Virus record (IMG/VR): IMGVR_UViG_3300044615_000409
Span: 37,505 to 101,504 of that record
Reading direction: 5' to 3' (one strand)
From: a virus
DNA: 64,000 nucleotides
In this document: positions 1-8,865 of the stretch, piece after piece
How positions within the stretch are numbered: position 1 is the first letter of the stretch
Layout of the letters: each line of letters begins with the position of its first letter
Position numbers and translations under genes: made by a program
The notes under the pieces: generated by a model
Seen by the model: the letters and a program-made list of their open reading frames with translations, nothing else
The model's database searches: none
Told to the model about the DNA's origin: nothing

Positions 1-2
1 TA

Positions 3-998
3 CGTATGCAAGTTGATTTCTGGACTACGAATTATAATCAAAAATTACAATTGATCGAACAACTAGGTACGATATTCAATCCTAGTTTAGAGATACAAAG
101 CACTGATAATTTTGTTGACTGGACATCATTGAGTGTTGTCTATCAAGATGGTCTGACATTCAGTAGTCGCAGTATACCGCAAGGTACAGGTAATCCCATA
201 GATGTGTTAAGTTGGAAATTCTATATGCCTATATGGTTGAGTACTAGCAGTAAACTCAAAAAGATGGGCGTCATACACAAAATCATCGCAAGCATATACA
301 AAGGCAAAGCACTACAAGATATGCAAGATGAGGATTTATTATTGGGTACAAGACAAAAGATAACACCATATGGATATAAAGTATTGTTGATAGGTAATAG
401 ATTGCAATTATTACCTCAAGATGTTGCATTCTATCCGCCTAACACGGATCTAAATGACCCGACCCCTCCTAATACTAATCTGTATTGGCAGAGTTTATTG
501 AACGTATATGGCAAAGTGAAGCCGGGCATCAGTCAAATATGGTTACAAAATCCATATATGGAGGATGACATAGTAGGTACTATAGTTCCTGATCCAGTCG
601 ATGATCGATTATTGATCTATGATATCGATCCAGATACATTACCGCAAAATACATTAGCCCCAGTGGATGCAGTGGTTAATCCACAATTGTCGGGGCCAAA
701 TGCCGGGTTGCCCGGACCTGTTAACGGTCGTAGATACTTGATTGTAGAAGACATCGGCACCACCGGATCTAGCACAGTGGCTTGGGGTTCTTTGATAGCA
801 GAAGCAAACGACATCATACAATATGATGCCAGTACTGGAGATTGGTTTGTGAGTTTCGATGCTAGTGCATCTACTGTCGTGGAGTATGTAACCAATCTAA
901 CTACTAATATCCAATATCGCTACGTTGACCAAGAAGGGCAATGGATGAAATCGTATGAAGGTTGGTATGACCAGGGCGATTATAGTATTGTCATTTAA
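3..998 (+). CDS. 15: Tail sheath stabiliser, T4 gp15-like (5' end outside window)
   Basis: Structural protein of the contractile tail. In T4, gp15 caps the top of the sheath and tube and joins the tail to the head. The visible part resembles the gp15 family: a stretch around VEQ/IEQL...FNPSLEIQSTDN, then DWTSLSVVYQDGL and a block ending in PIWLSTSSKLKKMGVI, which corresponds to the conserved C-terminal half of gp15. The first ATG is at 6, but the frame is open to the window edge and that Met looks internal by comparison with the family, so the gene is probably truncated here. A roughly 130-residue C-terminal extension (about residues 200-330) goes beyond the T4 protein. A Nudix gene follows 24 bases downstream on the same strand. 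The identification comes from remembered family patterns. Confidence 0.72.
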   Translation, partial: RMQVDFWTTNYNQKLQLIEQLGTIFNPSLEIQSTDNFVDWTSLSVVYQDGLTFSSRSIPQGTGNPIDVLSWKFYMPIWLSTSSKLKKMGVIHKIIASIYKGKALQDMQDEDLLLGTRQKITPYGYKVLLIGNRLQLLPQDVAFYPPNTDLNDPTPPNTNLYWQSLLNVYGKVKPGISQIWLQNPYMEDDIVGTIVPDPVDDRLLIYDIDPDTLPQNTLAPVDAVVNPQLSGPNAGLPGPVNGRRYLIVEDIGTTGSSTVAWGSLIAEANDIIQYDASTGDWFVSFDASASTVVEYVTNLTTNIQYRYVDQEGQWMKSYEGWYDQGDYSIVI

Positions 999-1022
999 TA
1001 TTGTTTTTGCTATAATGTCTTA

Positions 1023-1439
1023 ATGAAAAATACTTCGGCTGGCATATTCTTTTATTGTACTACAACGGGCAGATTTCTATATCTGATGCGTAGTGATGCC
1101 AATTTTGCTTGGGGTGTGCCGGGCGGTAAAATTGAACAGGGTGAGACGTTGCTAGAAGGGCTAGAACGCGAGTGTATGGAAGAAGTAAATTTCTGGCCTA
1201 CTGATCCAAAATTAGTACCCATACAAAAGTTCGTTAATAATAGTTTCACCTACCATACGTTCTTTTGTGCAGTCGATGAAGAATTTGTTCCCTATCTCAA
1301 CGATGAGCATGTGGGTTATGCTTGGATAGGGGCTGATCAACATCCTAAACCAATGCATCCTGGGTTATTCAGTACTATCAATATTGATATAGTAAAAGAG
1401 AAACTGAAGAGCCTTACTGAAAATAAAAACGGGGCCTAA
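1023..1439 (+). CDS. Nudix hydrolase
   Basis: Hydrolyses a nucleoside diphosphate linked to another moiety; the substrate cannot be read from sequence. The Nudix box is clear at about residues 36-58: GGKIEQGE, then RECMEE, with the glycine that normally follows EE replaced by Asn. The 138-residue length fits a single-domain enzyme, and the W-G-V-P-G-G entry to the box is typical of GDP-mannose or NTP pyrophosphatase-like members. It lies 24 bases behind the gp15-like gene and probably shares its transcript. Its stop codon falls in the loop of a bidirectional terminator. Confidence 0.88.
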   Translation: MKNTSAGIFFYCTTTGRFLYLMRSDANFAWGVPGGKIEQGETLLEGLERECMEEVNFWPTDPKLVPIQKFVNNSFTYHTFFCAVDEEFVPYLNDEHVGYAWIGADQHPKPMHPGLFSTINIDIVKEKLKSLTENKNGA

Positions 1440-1450
1440 GCCCCGTTTTT
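1425..1450. terminator. Bidirectional intrinsic terminator
   Basis: A perfect 11-bp stem (arms 1425-1435 and 1440-1450, sequence AAAAACGGGGC) with a 4-base loop. The A/T runs at both stem ends give a U-tract on each strand. It separates the plus-strand gp15/Nudix genes from the minus-strand block that ends at 1467. Confidence 0.9.
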
Positions 1451-1466
1451 ACTAAGTCTGTTCGAC

Positions 1467-1778
1467 TTATTTCAAGAACATCTTAAATGCTTCAACGCCC
1501 GTAGCGCCTAGAACTGCCGCCGCTCCCATTAGCATCCATTTGATTTTTTCCATGTTGCCAAGTTTTTCGGCGAGTTCATCATGAGATTTTTTATTAGCCT
1601 CTTGAAATTCTTTGAGGATAACTTTAGTCTCATCCATGTTCCTATCTAAACAGTCATGCAGGTCTTTAACTTCGACTTTTAATTCATCAACTTTCTCATC
1701 AATAACATTGATGCGAACTTGAAGAACTGCGATCTCTGTCTCGGCCTGTTCTACTCGTTTTGCGGCATTTGTAGACAT
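1467..1778 (-). CDS. Coiled-coil protein with C-terminal membrane anchor (XhlA-like)
   Basis: A 103-residue protein. Residues 5-80 form a long charged heptad-type coiled coil (EIAVLQVRINVIDEKVDELK...). A single hydrophobic segment follows near residues 83-97 (MLMGAAAVLGATGVEAF). This arrangement matches haemolysin XhlA-type phage proteins, which act with holins at the inner membrane; that role is inferred from architecture alone. It is the last gene of the structural run before the bidirectional terminator and lies 12 bases after the preceding gene. Confidence 0.55.
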   Translation of the reverse strand: MSTNAAKRVEQAETEIAVLQVRINVIDEKVDELKVEVKDLHDCLDRNMDETKVILKEFQEANKKSHDELAEKLGNMEKIKWMLMGAAAVLGATGVEAFKMFLK

Positions 1779-1790
1779 AGTATGTTCCTA

Positions 1791-2906
1791 TTAAGCGTTG
1801 CTTATAGTTACTACAGGTGGTAGAGATGCCAAAGCGTTCGCTGCGATAGCAGAGTTGAACGATGCAATCACATCAGGATTTACAGTTGCTAGCACTGCTG
1901 TGCCTGTACCTGAACCTGCTCCGGTTGCAGTGAATGTAACACCAGTCATATTAGAGAAAGCACCAACTGATGTCCAGTTTGTGGTTCCTGTTTTATAAAT
2001 GGTATATACTGTGCCTGCTACCAATGATGCTGCTGCAACCTGTGCAGGGAACACTTCACTGTTATAGTCATTTAATGATGATACAAACTTAGTGCTTGCA
2101 TCACTATAAGTTGCTAAGATATTGAAAGTGTTTGGAGTCAAGGCTGCGTTGGCTACGTTTGCTGTATAGCAAGCCGCAGTCAATCCGCTAGTTGTTCCTG
2201 TAACAAGATACTTTGTCTTACCTTTCTGACGAACAATAAAACCTGCCTCGTTCAATGCGAACACGAATGCACCATCATAATCTTCGTTGCTATTTGCAAG
2301 TAGATCAAGAGTAGTGTCATCAGTGATTGTATCAACGAAACCTAATACATTTCCTTCTGCATCAGTGATGCACTCACCACCTGATAATTCAGTAGTGAAT
2401 AAAGTGCCAGTACCGGTGACAGTAGTGCTTGCTGTGCTTGCACTAATTGTACCTGTACCTGATACACCGATAGCCGCGCGGATTAATGTTTGTGAACCAT
2501 AGATTGCTGTGTTACCACCAACGACGCCATATGTATTAGCGTTAGTTGCTGGATAACCTGCACCACCTAGTGGATTATTGAAATAAGCATCAACAACACC
2601 AACTGATGCCGCTACAGTGACAGGACCTGCTGTACCTAAGTTGAACTTAGTGTATGTTGGGTTTGCTGATAACTGTGTTGCTGAAACAGTGAATGTGCTG
2701 TTTGCGCCGGCGTTCAATACTTGTAATATCCAGTATGTTGTGCCTGCTACTAGGTTACCAACGTTACTTGCTGGAATGAATGGCATACCAGCGATGATAC
2801 CTAGATTAGTAAAATTTGCGTTTGTAGTTACAACTTCTGTTGTGCCGTTAGTTGCTGTGATAGTAATAACGGCTTGCGCTTTCGCGATTTTAAGTGGACG
2901 ACCCAT
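1791..2906 (-). CDS. Putative virion structural protein, Ala/Thr/Gly-rich
   Basis: A 371-residue low-complexity beta-type protein rich in Thr, Ala, Gly and Asn, as in phage fibre or decoration proteins. Near residue 310 it has the segment VAGTVYTIYKTGTTNWTSVG with a following GAGSGTGTA, a motif I associate with phage structural proteins. I chose the ATG at 2906 (MGRPLKIAKAQ) because AGGAGA lies 7 bases upstream; an in-frame ATG at 2960 has no ribosome site. A late promoter at 2988-2995 and a leader hairpin precede it. Its place in the virion is unknown. Confidence 0.7.
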   Translation of the reverse strand: MGRPLKIAKAQAVITITATNGTTEVVTTNANFTNLGIIAGMPFIPASNVGNLVAGTTYWILQVLNAGANSTFTVSATQLSANPTYTKFNLGTAGPVTVAASVGVVDAYFNNPLGGAGYPATNANTYGVVGGNTAIYGSQTLIRAAIGVSGTGTISASTASTTVTGTGTLFTTELSGGECITDAEGNVLGFVDTITDDTTLDLLANSNEDYDGAFVFALNEAGFIVRQKGKTKYLVTGTTSGLTAACYTANVANAALTPNTFNILATYSDASTKFVSSLNDYNSEVFPAQVAAASLVAGTVYTIYKTGTTNWTSVGAFSNMTGVTFTATGAGSGTGTAVLATVNPDVIASFNSAIAANALASLPPVVTISNA

Positions 2907-2962
2907 TGTTTTATCTCCTATAATGCCGGGTTCTAGCCGGTACGCGGCGGGGTACCGCATAA

Positions 2963-2979
2963 ACTCTCACCATGAGAGT
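2963..2979 (-). other. Leader hairpin
   Basis: A perfect 7-bp inverted repeat (ACTCTCA / TGAGAGT) with a 3-base loop. It starts 8 bases downstream of a late promoter box and lies upstream of the gene starting at 2906, so it would form the 5' end of that mRNA. Confidence 0.55.
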
Positions 2980-2987
2980 ATATGATT

Positions 2988-2995
2988 TATTTATC
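2988..2995 (-). promoter_or_regulatory. T4-type late promoter (GATAAATA)
   Basis: GATAAATA on the minus strand, upstream of the structural gene starting at 2906. It matches the TATAAATA late consensus of T4-type phages in seven of eight bases and recurs before other structural genes in this window. Confidence 0.6.
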
Positions 2996-3021
2996 AAAAA
3001 AGTCTTATTTTTTACGCTGAA

Positions 3022-3294
3022 TTATTCGCCGATTGGCATGCCGAGTTCTGTGATAGAGAATATGCCAGTACCACTCACGCTAATATATGCTATGTAATTG
3101 CCTTCACCAACAATAAAACTATTGTTGACTGTATTTGCAGGAATAATTTCACAGGCAGTAAGATTTGCTGTTACTGAACTGTTTCCCACTGCTACAGCGA
3201 TTGCACTGCTTGTTGTGGAGATACGGACCTTCTCAGTAGTTGCTACTGATGTAAGTTGACTTGATCCGCTTGGTGTATAAATTGCCGCTGCCAT
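3022..3294 (-). CDS. Small putative structural protein
   Basis: A 90-residue protein, Ser/Thr/Val-rich with predicted beta strands and no charged helices (AAAIYTPSGSSQLTSVATT...). It looks like a small head- or fibre-decoration protein, but no family is recognised. A late promoter lies 18 bases before its ATG, so the gene probably has its own late start although it follows the long fibre gene at 3321-5552. Confidence 0.65.
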   Translation of the reverse strand: MAAAIYTPSGSSQLTSVATTEKVRISTTSSAIAVAVGNSSVTANLTACEIIPANTVNNSFIVGEGNYIAYISVSGTGIFSITELGMPIGE

Positions 3295-3311
3295 ATATTA
3301 TTCCTGATAAA

Positions 3312-3320
3312 GTATTTATC
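3312..3320 (-). promoter_or_regulatory. T4-type late promoter (GATAAATAC)
   Basis: GATAAATAC directly after the stop codon of the upstream fibre gene, 18 bases before the ATG at 3294. It fits the recurrent late motif and gives a very short leader. Confidence 0.65.
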
Positions 3321-5552
3321 TTATAATCGTCCTACCATGACTTCGACATAACCTTCGTCTTCATCAACTTTGTTTTCAATCGCTTTACCGATAACAGTTC
3401 CTATCTGCGGTGATTTAGATGATTTAGCATAGCCGTCACCTGCACTTACAAGCATATCGCCCTTGCTCACCAAACCAACAACTTTTACTTTCACTCTACC
3501 CATCATCGCTACCATGACAGGATTCTGTGCTTGTATAGCACCATTCATGACATATGCCGGCTCTGCTGAAACAACACCTGCTATTTTACTCGTTTCCAAT
3601 GATGCGGCAGTAACTTCTTCATCACCACCAAACTCTAATACTGTACCAGGTAAATATGGTTTGTCTGCCGAATAGAATTCAGCCAAGTCTGCATATGTTG
3701 CTGTTAATCTTGAGCCGGAACTTAAAGTCCAATTACCCGTGATTGTTCCTGAAGTGGCTGCTGCACCAGTAGTGATCACAGTGGTATTTAGGTTCTGAAC
3801 ACTTACTGTATTTGATGTTTTGTCGAACGTGAAGGCTGTAGTTCCATTCAACACACCACCATCATTAAATTGAACAGATGTATCTACTCCACCGGCGGGA
3901 TATTCATAGCCGCCGCTACCTATCACAGCGACCTTACCTGTAACAGCAGTAGGGAATGTTAACGTTAATTGATTCTGTGTATTATAGTAAATTTCTGGAT
4001 AATCATATCTTCCTACATAACTGACGTTAGTGGCATCGACTGGGGTGACGCTTAAATATCTTGTATTTAAATTATGATTGACTGTCCATGTTGTGCTAGC
4101 AACTGTTTGATCATGTAAGTAATATCCAGCCATTGAATTACTACCTACAATTGATACGTTACCTGCTACTGCTGTGCTCCAAGTCAATGTTAATGTGTCT
4201 GCACCAGTATAATTAACTGTTGGATAATTATATTCACCTATGACAGATACATTGCCTGTATCTGCCGGTGTTACTGCTACATATCTCGTATCAAGATTGT
4301 GTGTGACGTTCCAAGTTGTGCTTGGTGCGGCTTGTGTATGCAAATAATAAGTTTCTGTATTCGCACTGTCACCTTCTACTACGACATATCCTGATTCAGC
4401 AGAATTGAATGTCAATGAAACTGCGTTGGCATTAACGAATGTTACTCTTGGATAATCATATCTACCTGTCCATGAGTATCCGGCGCCATTGATTGGTGTG
4501 ACATCTACAAATTGTGTGTTAAGATTGTGTATTACTGTCCATGTAACGCTGGCAGTATCTTGTCTATGGAAATAATATCCTACTGGATCTTCTCTTAAGT
4601 TACCCCAGTATAATTCACCATTACCATCTGTTTTCAAGAATTGATATTGTTCACCGCCGGTGATAGTAACGTTTGATATTTCACCTAAATTTGTAGTACC
4701 TGTAACTACTAGATTACCGGGTGTAGGGGTTACGGCGTTACCTACACGCAATGTATTATTTAAATAATTCCATGTCAGTACTGTATCGCCAGCAAAATCA
4801 TATCCGTTGTTATACTGTATGCTTGTGTTGCCGCCTGCAACTAAACCGCCGTTAGCGGTAGTAGTATTGAATATAGCGATACCGTTGCCTGGATAAGTTC
4901 CAAAACCTGTAGTGCTGATAGCATTGGTCAATCCTGCGTCTGAGTAGATATCGTATAATTGTAAATTGCCCGGTACTGATTTCAACCAAAACACATTACC
5001 GTTAAATGTGCTTGCATATTGTGTATTGGCGCCTGATCCAGGTAATATTGATTGAACAGTTATTTCAACACCAGAACTCAAAGGATACGGTTCTGTCAAT
5101 GTCATTCTGGATGCTGGTGCTGCTGATATATTTTGTATGTCTAGTACTATTAGACCTTTTGGGGTCCAACTCAATCCACCATCGCTGTCAGTAGTGAGTA
5201 CATAACCGATCTCACCACCTGATATAGAAACGTCAGTGACATTTCCTAGATTGATTAGTCCACCTGCGCCGCCGCCTTTGTTAACCCAATTGTTCCCATC
5301 ATATGATAACACTTGGCCATTAGCCAATGTGGTACCATTAATGTTCAGGTTACCTACAGCGCCGTCTATTTGATCGAATGCGATCTCGCTAAATGCAGTG
5401 AGAACCTCAATATTCTGAGTTTCCCCTAAGGTTTTACCTATAAACAGTTTTTTTACGTCGGAGGCGAAGCCTAGTTCTGCTTCATCAAGTTGAGGTAGAT
5501 CGACTAAATCGCCGCTACGTTGCTGTATTTTAGAAATCTGTAATATAGACAT
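3321..5552 (-). CDS. Large tail-fibre-like protein with three internal repeats
   Basis: A 743-residue protein. The N-terminal part resembles fibre or baseplate-attached phage proteins (LPQLDEAELGFASDVKKLFIG). Residues about 324-545 hold three tandem units of about 75 residues, each starting with a [GT]YY[FL]H-Q block, then W-V-HNL-T-[YF]V-VTP and a [RE]Y-YP motif. The C-terminal 130 residues (DLAEFYSADKPYLPGTVLEFGG onwards) match the C-terminal domain of many phage fibre or head-spike proteins. The start at 5552 follows a late promoter and a leader hairpin. It probably acts in host adsorption; that is inferred. Confidence 0.78.
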   Translation of the reverse strand: MSILQISKIQQRSGDLVDLPQLDEAELGFASDVKKLFIGKTLGETQNIEVLTAFSEIAFDQIDGAVGNLNINGTTLANGQVLSYDGNNWVNKGGGAGGLINLGNVTDVSISGGEIGYVLTTDSDGGLSWTPKGLIVLDIQNISAAPASRMTLTEPYPLSSGVEITVQSILPGSGANTQYASTFNGNVFWLKSVPGNLQLYDIYSDAGLTNAISTTGFGTYPGNGIAIFNTTTANGGLVAGGNTSIQYNNGYDFAGDTVLTWNYLNNTLRVGNAVTPTPGNLVVTGTTNLGEISNVTITGGEQYQFLKTDGNGELYWGNLREDPVGYYFHRQDTASVTWTVIHNLNTQFVDVTPINGAGYSWTGRYDYPRVTFVNANAVSLTFNSAESGYVVVEGDSANTETYYLHTQAAPSTTWNVTHNLDTRYVAVTPADTGNVSVIGEYNYPTVNYTGADTLTLTWSTAVAGNVSIVGSNSMAGYYLHDQTVASTTWTVNHNLNTRYLSVTPVDATNVSYVGRYDYPEIYYNTQNQLTLTFPTAVTGKVAVIGSGGYEYPAGGVDTSVQFNDGGVLNGTTAFTFDKTSNTVSVQNLNTTVITTGAAATSGTITGNWTLSSGSRLTATYADLAEFYSADKPYLPGTVLEFGGDEEVTAASLETSKIAGVVSAEPAYVMNGAIQAQNPVMVAMMGRVKVKVVGLVSKGDMLVSAGDGYAKSSKSPQIGTVIGKAIENKVDEDEGYVEVMVGRL

Positions 5553-5553
5553 A

Positions 5554-5579
5554 GTTGTACATTCACCAAGTAGTACAAC
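5554..5579 (-). other. Leader hairpin between late promoter and fibre gene start
   Basis: Inverted repeat GTTGTAC / GTACAAC (7 bp, 12-base loop) filling the space between a late promoter box and the ATG at 5552. The weak ribosome site (TTGGTGA) falls in the loop, so the hairpin could affect mRNA stability or initiation. Confidence 0.5.
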
Positions 5580-5587
5580 TATTTATG
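5579..5587 (-). promoter_or_regulatory. T4-type late promoter (CATAAATAG)
   Basis: CATAAATAG upstream of the 743-residue fibre gene, 27 bases before its ATG. Same motif as at the other structural genes. Confidence 0.62.
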
Positions 5588-5595
5588 CTTTTACA

Positions 5596-6285
5596 TTACA
5601 GGAACTGTGTGTAATATTGATCTAAACGGGTGTACCAGAGGTCTGTATACTTATCAAATTCAGACCCTTCTACAATGAATTCTTGATATTGATTATCCGC
5701 AGAACACATGAAAACGACACCCTTGCGTATTTTAGTACCCCATACTTCATTATGTGCTAATGCATATGCGGCTAATTGAAGGAAGTAATCATCGATCCAT
5801 TCACGCTTTTTAGGCTTGTTTGTTTGTTTATGGTCCATGATCGTTTCACTATTACCATGAACTCCTACGAGGTCTGTAGTTCCTGCATAAATCTCGGGGA
5901 AGTAAAGACTAACTTCCGTACCCCAGAATTCCTGACAATTGATCAGTCCCTTTTCAATGATGGTCTTGGCCATCTGATGGCTCTGTATGCTATAGGGATT
6001 AGTTCCCGGTTGTCCTGTATCACCTGTCTTTACATGATTCTCAAGCCACTTGTGCATACGTGTTCCGCGACCCGCAGCCTCAGTGGTTATCTGTTTAGCC
6101 TTCTCTTCACCTACACGTTTGCGCCATTCACGCAACGCTTGCTTCTTTTCTTCAGGCTTTGTCGCATCAAGTATAGTAGTGACGCTAGGGACCGCGTGTC
6201 CGTCAGGGGTCATATATTTTCGTGAGCCATTAATAGTCTCGCGCTTCAATTCTTTATAGGGGTATTTGTCGGGGATATAAATCAT
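5596..6285 (-). CDS. PD-(D/E)XK exonuclease, MGME1/RecB-like
   Basis: A 229-residue nuclease. The core can be read in order: an early helix with GRGTRMHKWLE (about residues 72-82), GTTDLVG (motif II Asp), IMDHKQ (motif III, D-x-K) and QLAAYALA (the Q-x-x-x-Y motif of RecB-type nucleases). Members such as mitochondrial MGME1 and phage RecB-like proteins degrade single-stranded DNA ends, so a role in recombination or DNA turnover is likely. Its ATG overlaps the stop of the SGNH gene upstream (ATGA). The family is clear; the precise substrate is not. Confidence 0.8.
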   Translation of the reverse strand: MIYIPDKYPYKELKRETINGSRKYMTPDGHAVPSVTTILDATKPEEKKQALREWRKRVGEEKAKQITTEAAGRGTRMHKWLENHVKTGDTGQPGTNPYSIQSHQMAKTIIEKGLINCQEFWGTEVSLYFPEIYAGTTDLVGVHGNSETIMDHKQTNKPKKREWIDDYFLQLAAYALAHNEVWGTKIRKGVVFMCSADNQYQEFIVEGSEFDKYTDLWYTRLDQYYTQFL

Positions 6286-7010
6286 AATCTAACTTTGGGT
6301 TCAAATGCATTTACGTATGTTTCTTTATTCAAGTAATTTTTACTGGGTGCAATTTCTATATTTTTATAGTTCTCATAAATTTTTGTGTAAAGATGATGAG
6401 CAACTGCTGTATGTCCTTCACGTTCCCAATGACCGCAAGGGGTCAGTGGTGACCCTTCAGTAATGTGTGCTAGATCACCTATATCGTTCTTATCACCACA
6501 CAATATAGAAAAATGATTAGGTGCTTGTTTGCTCATTTTCTCGTACATTGAATCTTTTTCGGTACCGTTCAATGTTTCTATAGCAAGACTAAACATGTAG
6601 GGTACGTCATGCAACTGAAATAGATTTCTCAATGCGCTTTTATATAACATGGTTCGTTTATAAAAGTAGTCCATATTATAATTCAACACATAGTCTACAC
6701 TACCGGGATCTTTTTGAAATGTGTCATATGTCCCGTACTCTTTTTTACCCTCAAACCATCTTTCTTTTCTAGTGATAGCAGAAAACATGATGACATATAA
6801 AGGATGATTATTGTTATGAATGTCTTCGTAGAAATATTCATAAGTTCTACGTAATATCGTGTCATTTGCAGAACCACCTTTACCTATGTTAACAACGTCT
6901 ACTCCTAAACGTTGCGCTAGTCTATGTGGCCAGGATTCTTCTTTATTTGCTAGACCGTTGCCTTCAGTGAAACTACACCCATTAGTGACGATGTGGGATA
7001 TCCTTGTCAT
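6282..7010 (-). CDS. SGNH/GDSL-type hydrolase
   Basis: A 242-residue protein with block I near residue 11 (NGCSFTEGNG, nucleophile Ser), a Gly block GGSANDTI near 46, and a late CGHWEREGH segment that can supply the catalytic His. These enzymes are esterases or acyl hydrolases; in phages they may trim surface polysaccharide or act in virion glycan chemistry, but the substrate is unknown. The start at 7010 gives an ATGA overlap with the Fe-S carrier gene; a longer reading from 7037 lies inside that gene and is less likely. Confidence 0.75.
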   Translation of the reverse strand: MTRISHIVTNGCSFTEGNGLANKEESWPHRLAQRLGVDVVNIGKGGSANDTILRRTYEYFYEDIHNNNHPLYVIMFSAITRKERWFEGKKEYGTYDTFQKDPGSVDYVLNYNMDYFYKRTMLYKSALRNLFQLHDVPYMFSLAIETLNGTEKDSMYEKMSKQAPNHFSILCGDKNDIGDLAHITEGSPLTPCGHWEREGHTAVAHHLYTKIYENYKNIEIAPSKNYLNKETYVNAFEPKVRL

Positions 7011-7327
7011 ATTCTGAAACTTTCTCCGCAGCCGCAACGATCTTTCTCATTAGGATTAATGAACTCAAATCCTTCATTCAATCCTTTCTTTTGAAAATCT
7101 ACAGTAAGCCCATCAAGGTAAACCATAGATTTAGGATCAACATAAAACTTTAACCCGCCGTGATCTACAGAGATATCAGTCTCGTCCGGGCTGTCTACAA
7201 ATTCTAATACATATGCTAGACCAGAACACCCAGTGGTCTTCACTCCTAGACGAACTCCTTGTCCTCTACCTCTTTTTTTGATATGTTCTAAAAACTTATT
7301 TTTGGCTATATCAGTCACGTTAATCAT
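7007..7327 (-). CDS. A-type iron-sulfur carrier protein (IscA/ErpA family)
   Basis: A 106-residue protein with the complete A-type carrier signature: GVKTTGCSGLAYVLEF around residue 28-43 (first Cys) and a C-terminal CGCGESF (Cys pair). The three cysteines bind and pass on Fe-S clusters in the host cytoplasm. Length and motif spacing match IscA/ErpA. AAGGAA lies upstream of the ATG. A phage copy could support host Fe-S enzymes or the phage's own radical SAM protein encoded at 44513-45733; that link is inference. Confidence 0.92.
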   Translation of the reverse strand: MINVTDIAKNKFLEHIKKRGRGQGVRLGVKTTGCSGLAYVLEFVDSPDETDISVDHGGLKFYVDPKSMVYLDGLTVDFQKKGLNEGFEFINPNEKDRCGCGESFRI

Positions 7328-7366
7328 AGTTGTTATTCCTTATAATATCACTAATCATACCGAATG

Positions 7367-8524
7367 TCATCTTGATTGGTTAAATTTGTTTAATATTCTA
7401 TCCAATATCGAATAATCTTTCTGAAGATATCTAGTCCTGTGCAGGTTCGCATTATATTCTAATGTTGGCAGCATGTCTAAAAGCATGTCATTGAGTTCTA
7501 TAGTACTCATCTTAGATATTCTTTTTACTTCGTTCAATACCTTTATGAATCGTTCATCATCATTCATAGTAGTATCGTATGATTCATCTATCCAGTTATC
7601 AAATGTTTTATAACCCAACTGATGCATCACACGTAGAGTTCCTATTTGTCCCAATATTAAAAATGGCTGGAAATTTATGATCGGCTTAAAAAGTTTTTCG
7701 TTTATTTCTAAGTGGGTGTGATCCAAATAAAAATAACTCATAGGTATTATATTAACATATGATTTGACATGATAATTGTTATTGGCAAGACATAAATTTT
7801 CAGGTATGTCTCTGATATCTTCTATGTCTAAAACTATGTCGTCTATGCATTTTTGTTCCTTGGTAAAAAAATCTATAAAGTTACCGCCACCCGTAGATAA
7901 GAAAGAATCATTTTTAAAGTCAGGTATCTTTAATAACTCATTCACAAAAGGAAGTCTATGAATTCTGCCCTTACCGCCCAAGTATAAAAATTTCTTCTCT
8001 CTGTCTTTTTTGTTTTTTATATCTTGAATAATCGTATTCAAATCTATAGGAGGCATGAGTTTTTCAAAGATGTTATTCCAGAATGCAGACAAGCCATGTT
8101 TTTTGAATAAATCATGTATCTTATAATTAGTATCTATGTATATGACAGACTTAGAATCGATACCTAAAGAGTCACATCCGATATTTACATTCTCAACGAT
8201 GTTATACTTTGTGATGTTATTATAATATCCTCCCGGATCTCGTTCACGATGTACAACTGGTAATAATCCAAATGAGTCTACATTTGTTGTTAAAATTAAG
8301 CCGGCTTTATTATTTTTAACATCGTTAATGATTTCGATGTCTTTGTAAGTATGTGAATTATTATACCAACGCATAAGTTGGATGCATCCTATAATCAAAT
8401 AGAATTCATTGTCTGGTTTTTCTAAGACTTGCGTACAACCATGATCTTCCAAATATGTTGAAAGATATACTACAGGAGTATTTCTTATCTTGCCGGTTGT
8501 TAAATCTAAAACTATAAATTTCAC
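7367..8524 (-). CDS. Exostosin-like putative glycosyltransferase (paralogue 1)
   Basis: A 385-residue protein of no firmly recognised family. Its C-terminal third has EKLFKPIINFQPFLILG, then LGYKTFDNWIDESYD and DERF, a layout shared with the products at 26885-28045 and 58644-59726. That layout resembles the C-terminal part of exostosin-like or other phage putative glycosyltransferases. The middle holds FLYLGGKGRIHRLPFVNEL, a common second-domain start in such enzymes. The start is GTG at 8524, one base after the upstream stop. A role in glycan or protein glycosylation is inferred. Confidence 0.55.
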   Translation of the reverse strand: MKFIVLDLTTGKIRNTPVVYLSTYLEDHGCTQVLEKPDNEFYLIIGCIQLMRWYNNSHTYKDIEIINDVKNNKAGLILTTNVDSFGLLPVVHRERDPGGYYNNITKYNIVENVNIGCDSLGIDSKSVIYIDTNYKIHDLFKKHGLSAFWNNIFEKLMPPIDLNTIIQDIKNKKDREKKFLYLGGKGRIHRLPFVNELLKIPDFKNDSFLSTGGGNFIDFFTKEQKCIDDIVLDIEDIRDIPENLCLANNNYHVKSYVNIIPMSYFYLDHTHLEINEKLFKPIINFQPFLILGQIGTLRVMHQLGYKTFDNWIDESYDTTMNDDERFIKVLNEVKRISKMSTIELNDMLLDMLPTLEYNANLHRTRYLQKDYSILDRILNKFNQSR

Positions 8525-8525
8525 A

Positions 8526-8864
8526 TCAAGATTTATTCATGGCTGATTTAGCCATTTGTGCTACTACTTCTTGACTCTGCTCGGGCGGAGGTGCTTCAGT
8601 CTGTTGTGGTTGTTGCGGTAATCCTTTGAACACAACAGTGTCACCTTCGATATTGCTAACTACATTTTTAAGAGGTTTCGTTTGTATCATAGAATACAAA
8701 TCGTCTCTAGATAGCGTTAGATCAAATTTTCTAAAATATGTGAGAAGTTTGTCAATAGTCCAATTATCTGTAATTCTTTTGCTATCCAATGCGGTGTTAA
8801 GTTGATCGACTGCCGCAATCAACTTAACAAGTTTAGGATCATTGACTAACTCGTAGAGGTGCAT
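8526..8864 (-). CDS. Head-associated protein candidate with CTS-like N-terminus
   Basis: A 112-residue protein of unknown function. The helical N-terminal part begins MHLYELVND, matching the M-x-x-x-E-[LF] start shared by several genes here, and the C-terminal 40 residues are Pro/Gln-rich. The ATG follows the upstream stop by one base, with GAGG at good spacing, so it is coupled to the gene at 8866-9573. The T4 capsid targeting sequence has a similar start; any head location is inference. Confidence 0.6.
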   Translation of the reverse strand: MHLYELVNDPKLVKLIAAVDQLNTALDSKRITDNWTIDKLLTYFRKFDLTLSRDDLYSMIQTKPLKNVVSNIEGDTVVFKGLPQQPQQTEAPPPEQSQEVVAQMAKSAMNKS

Positions 8865-8865
8865 T

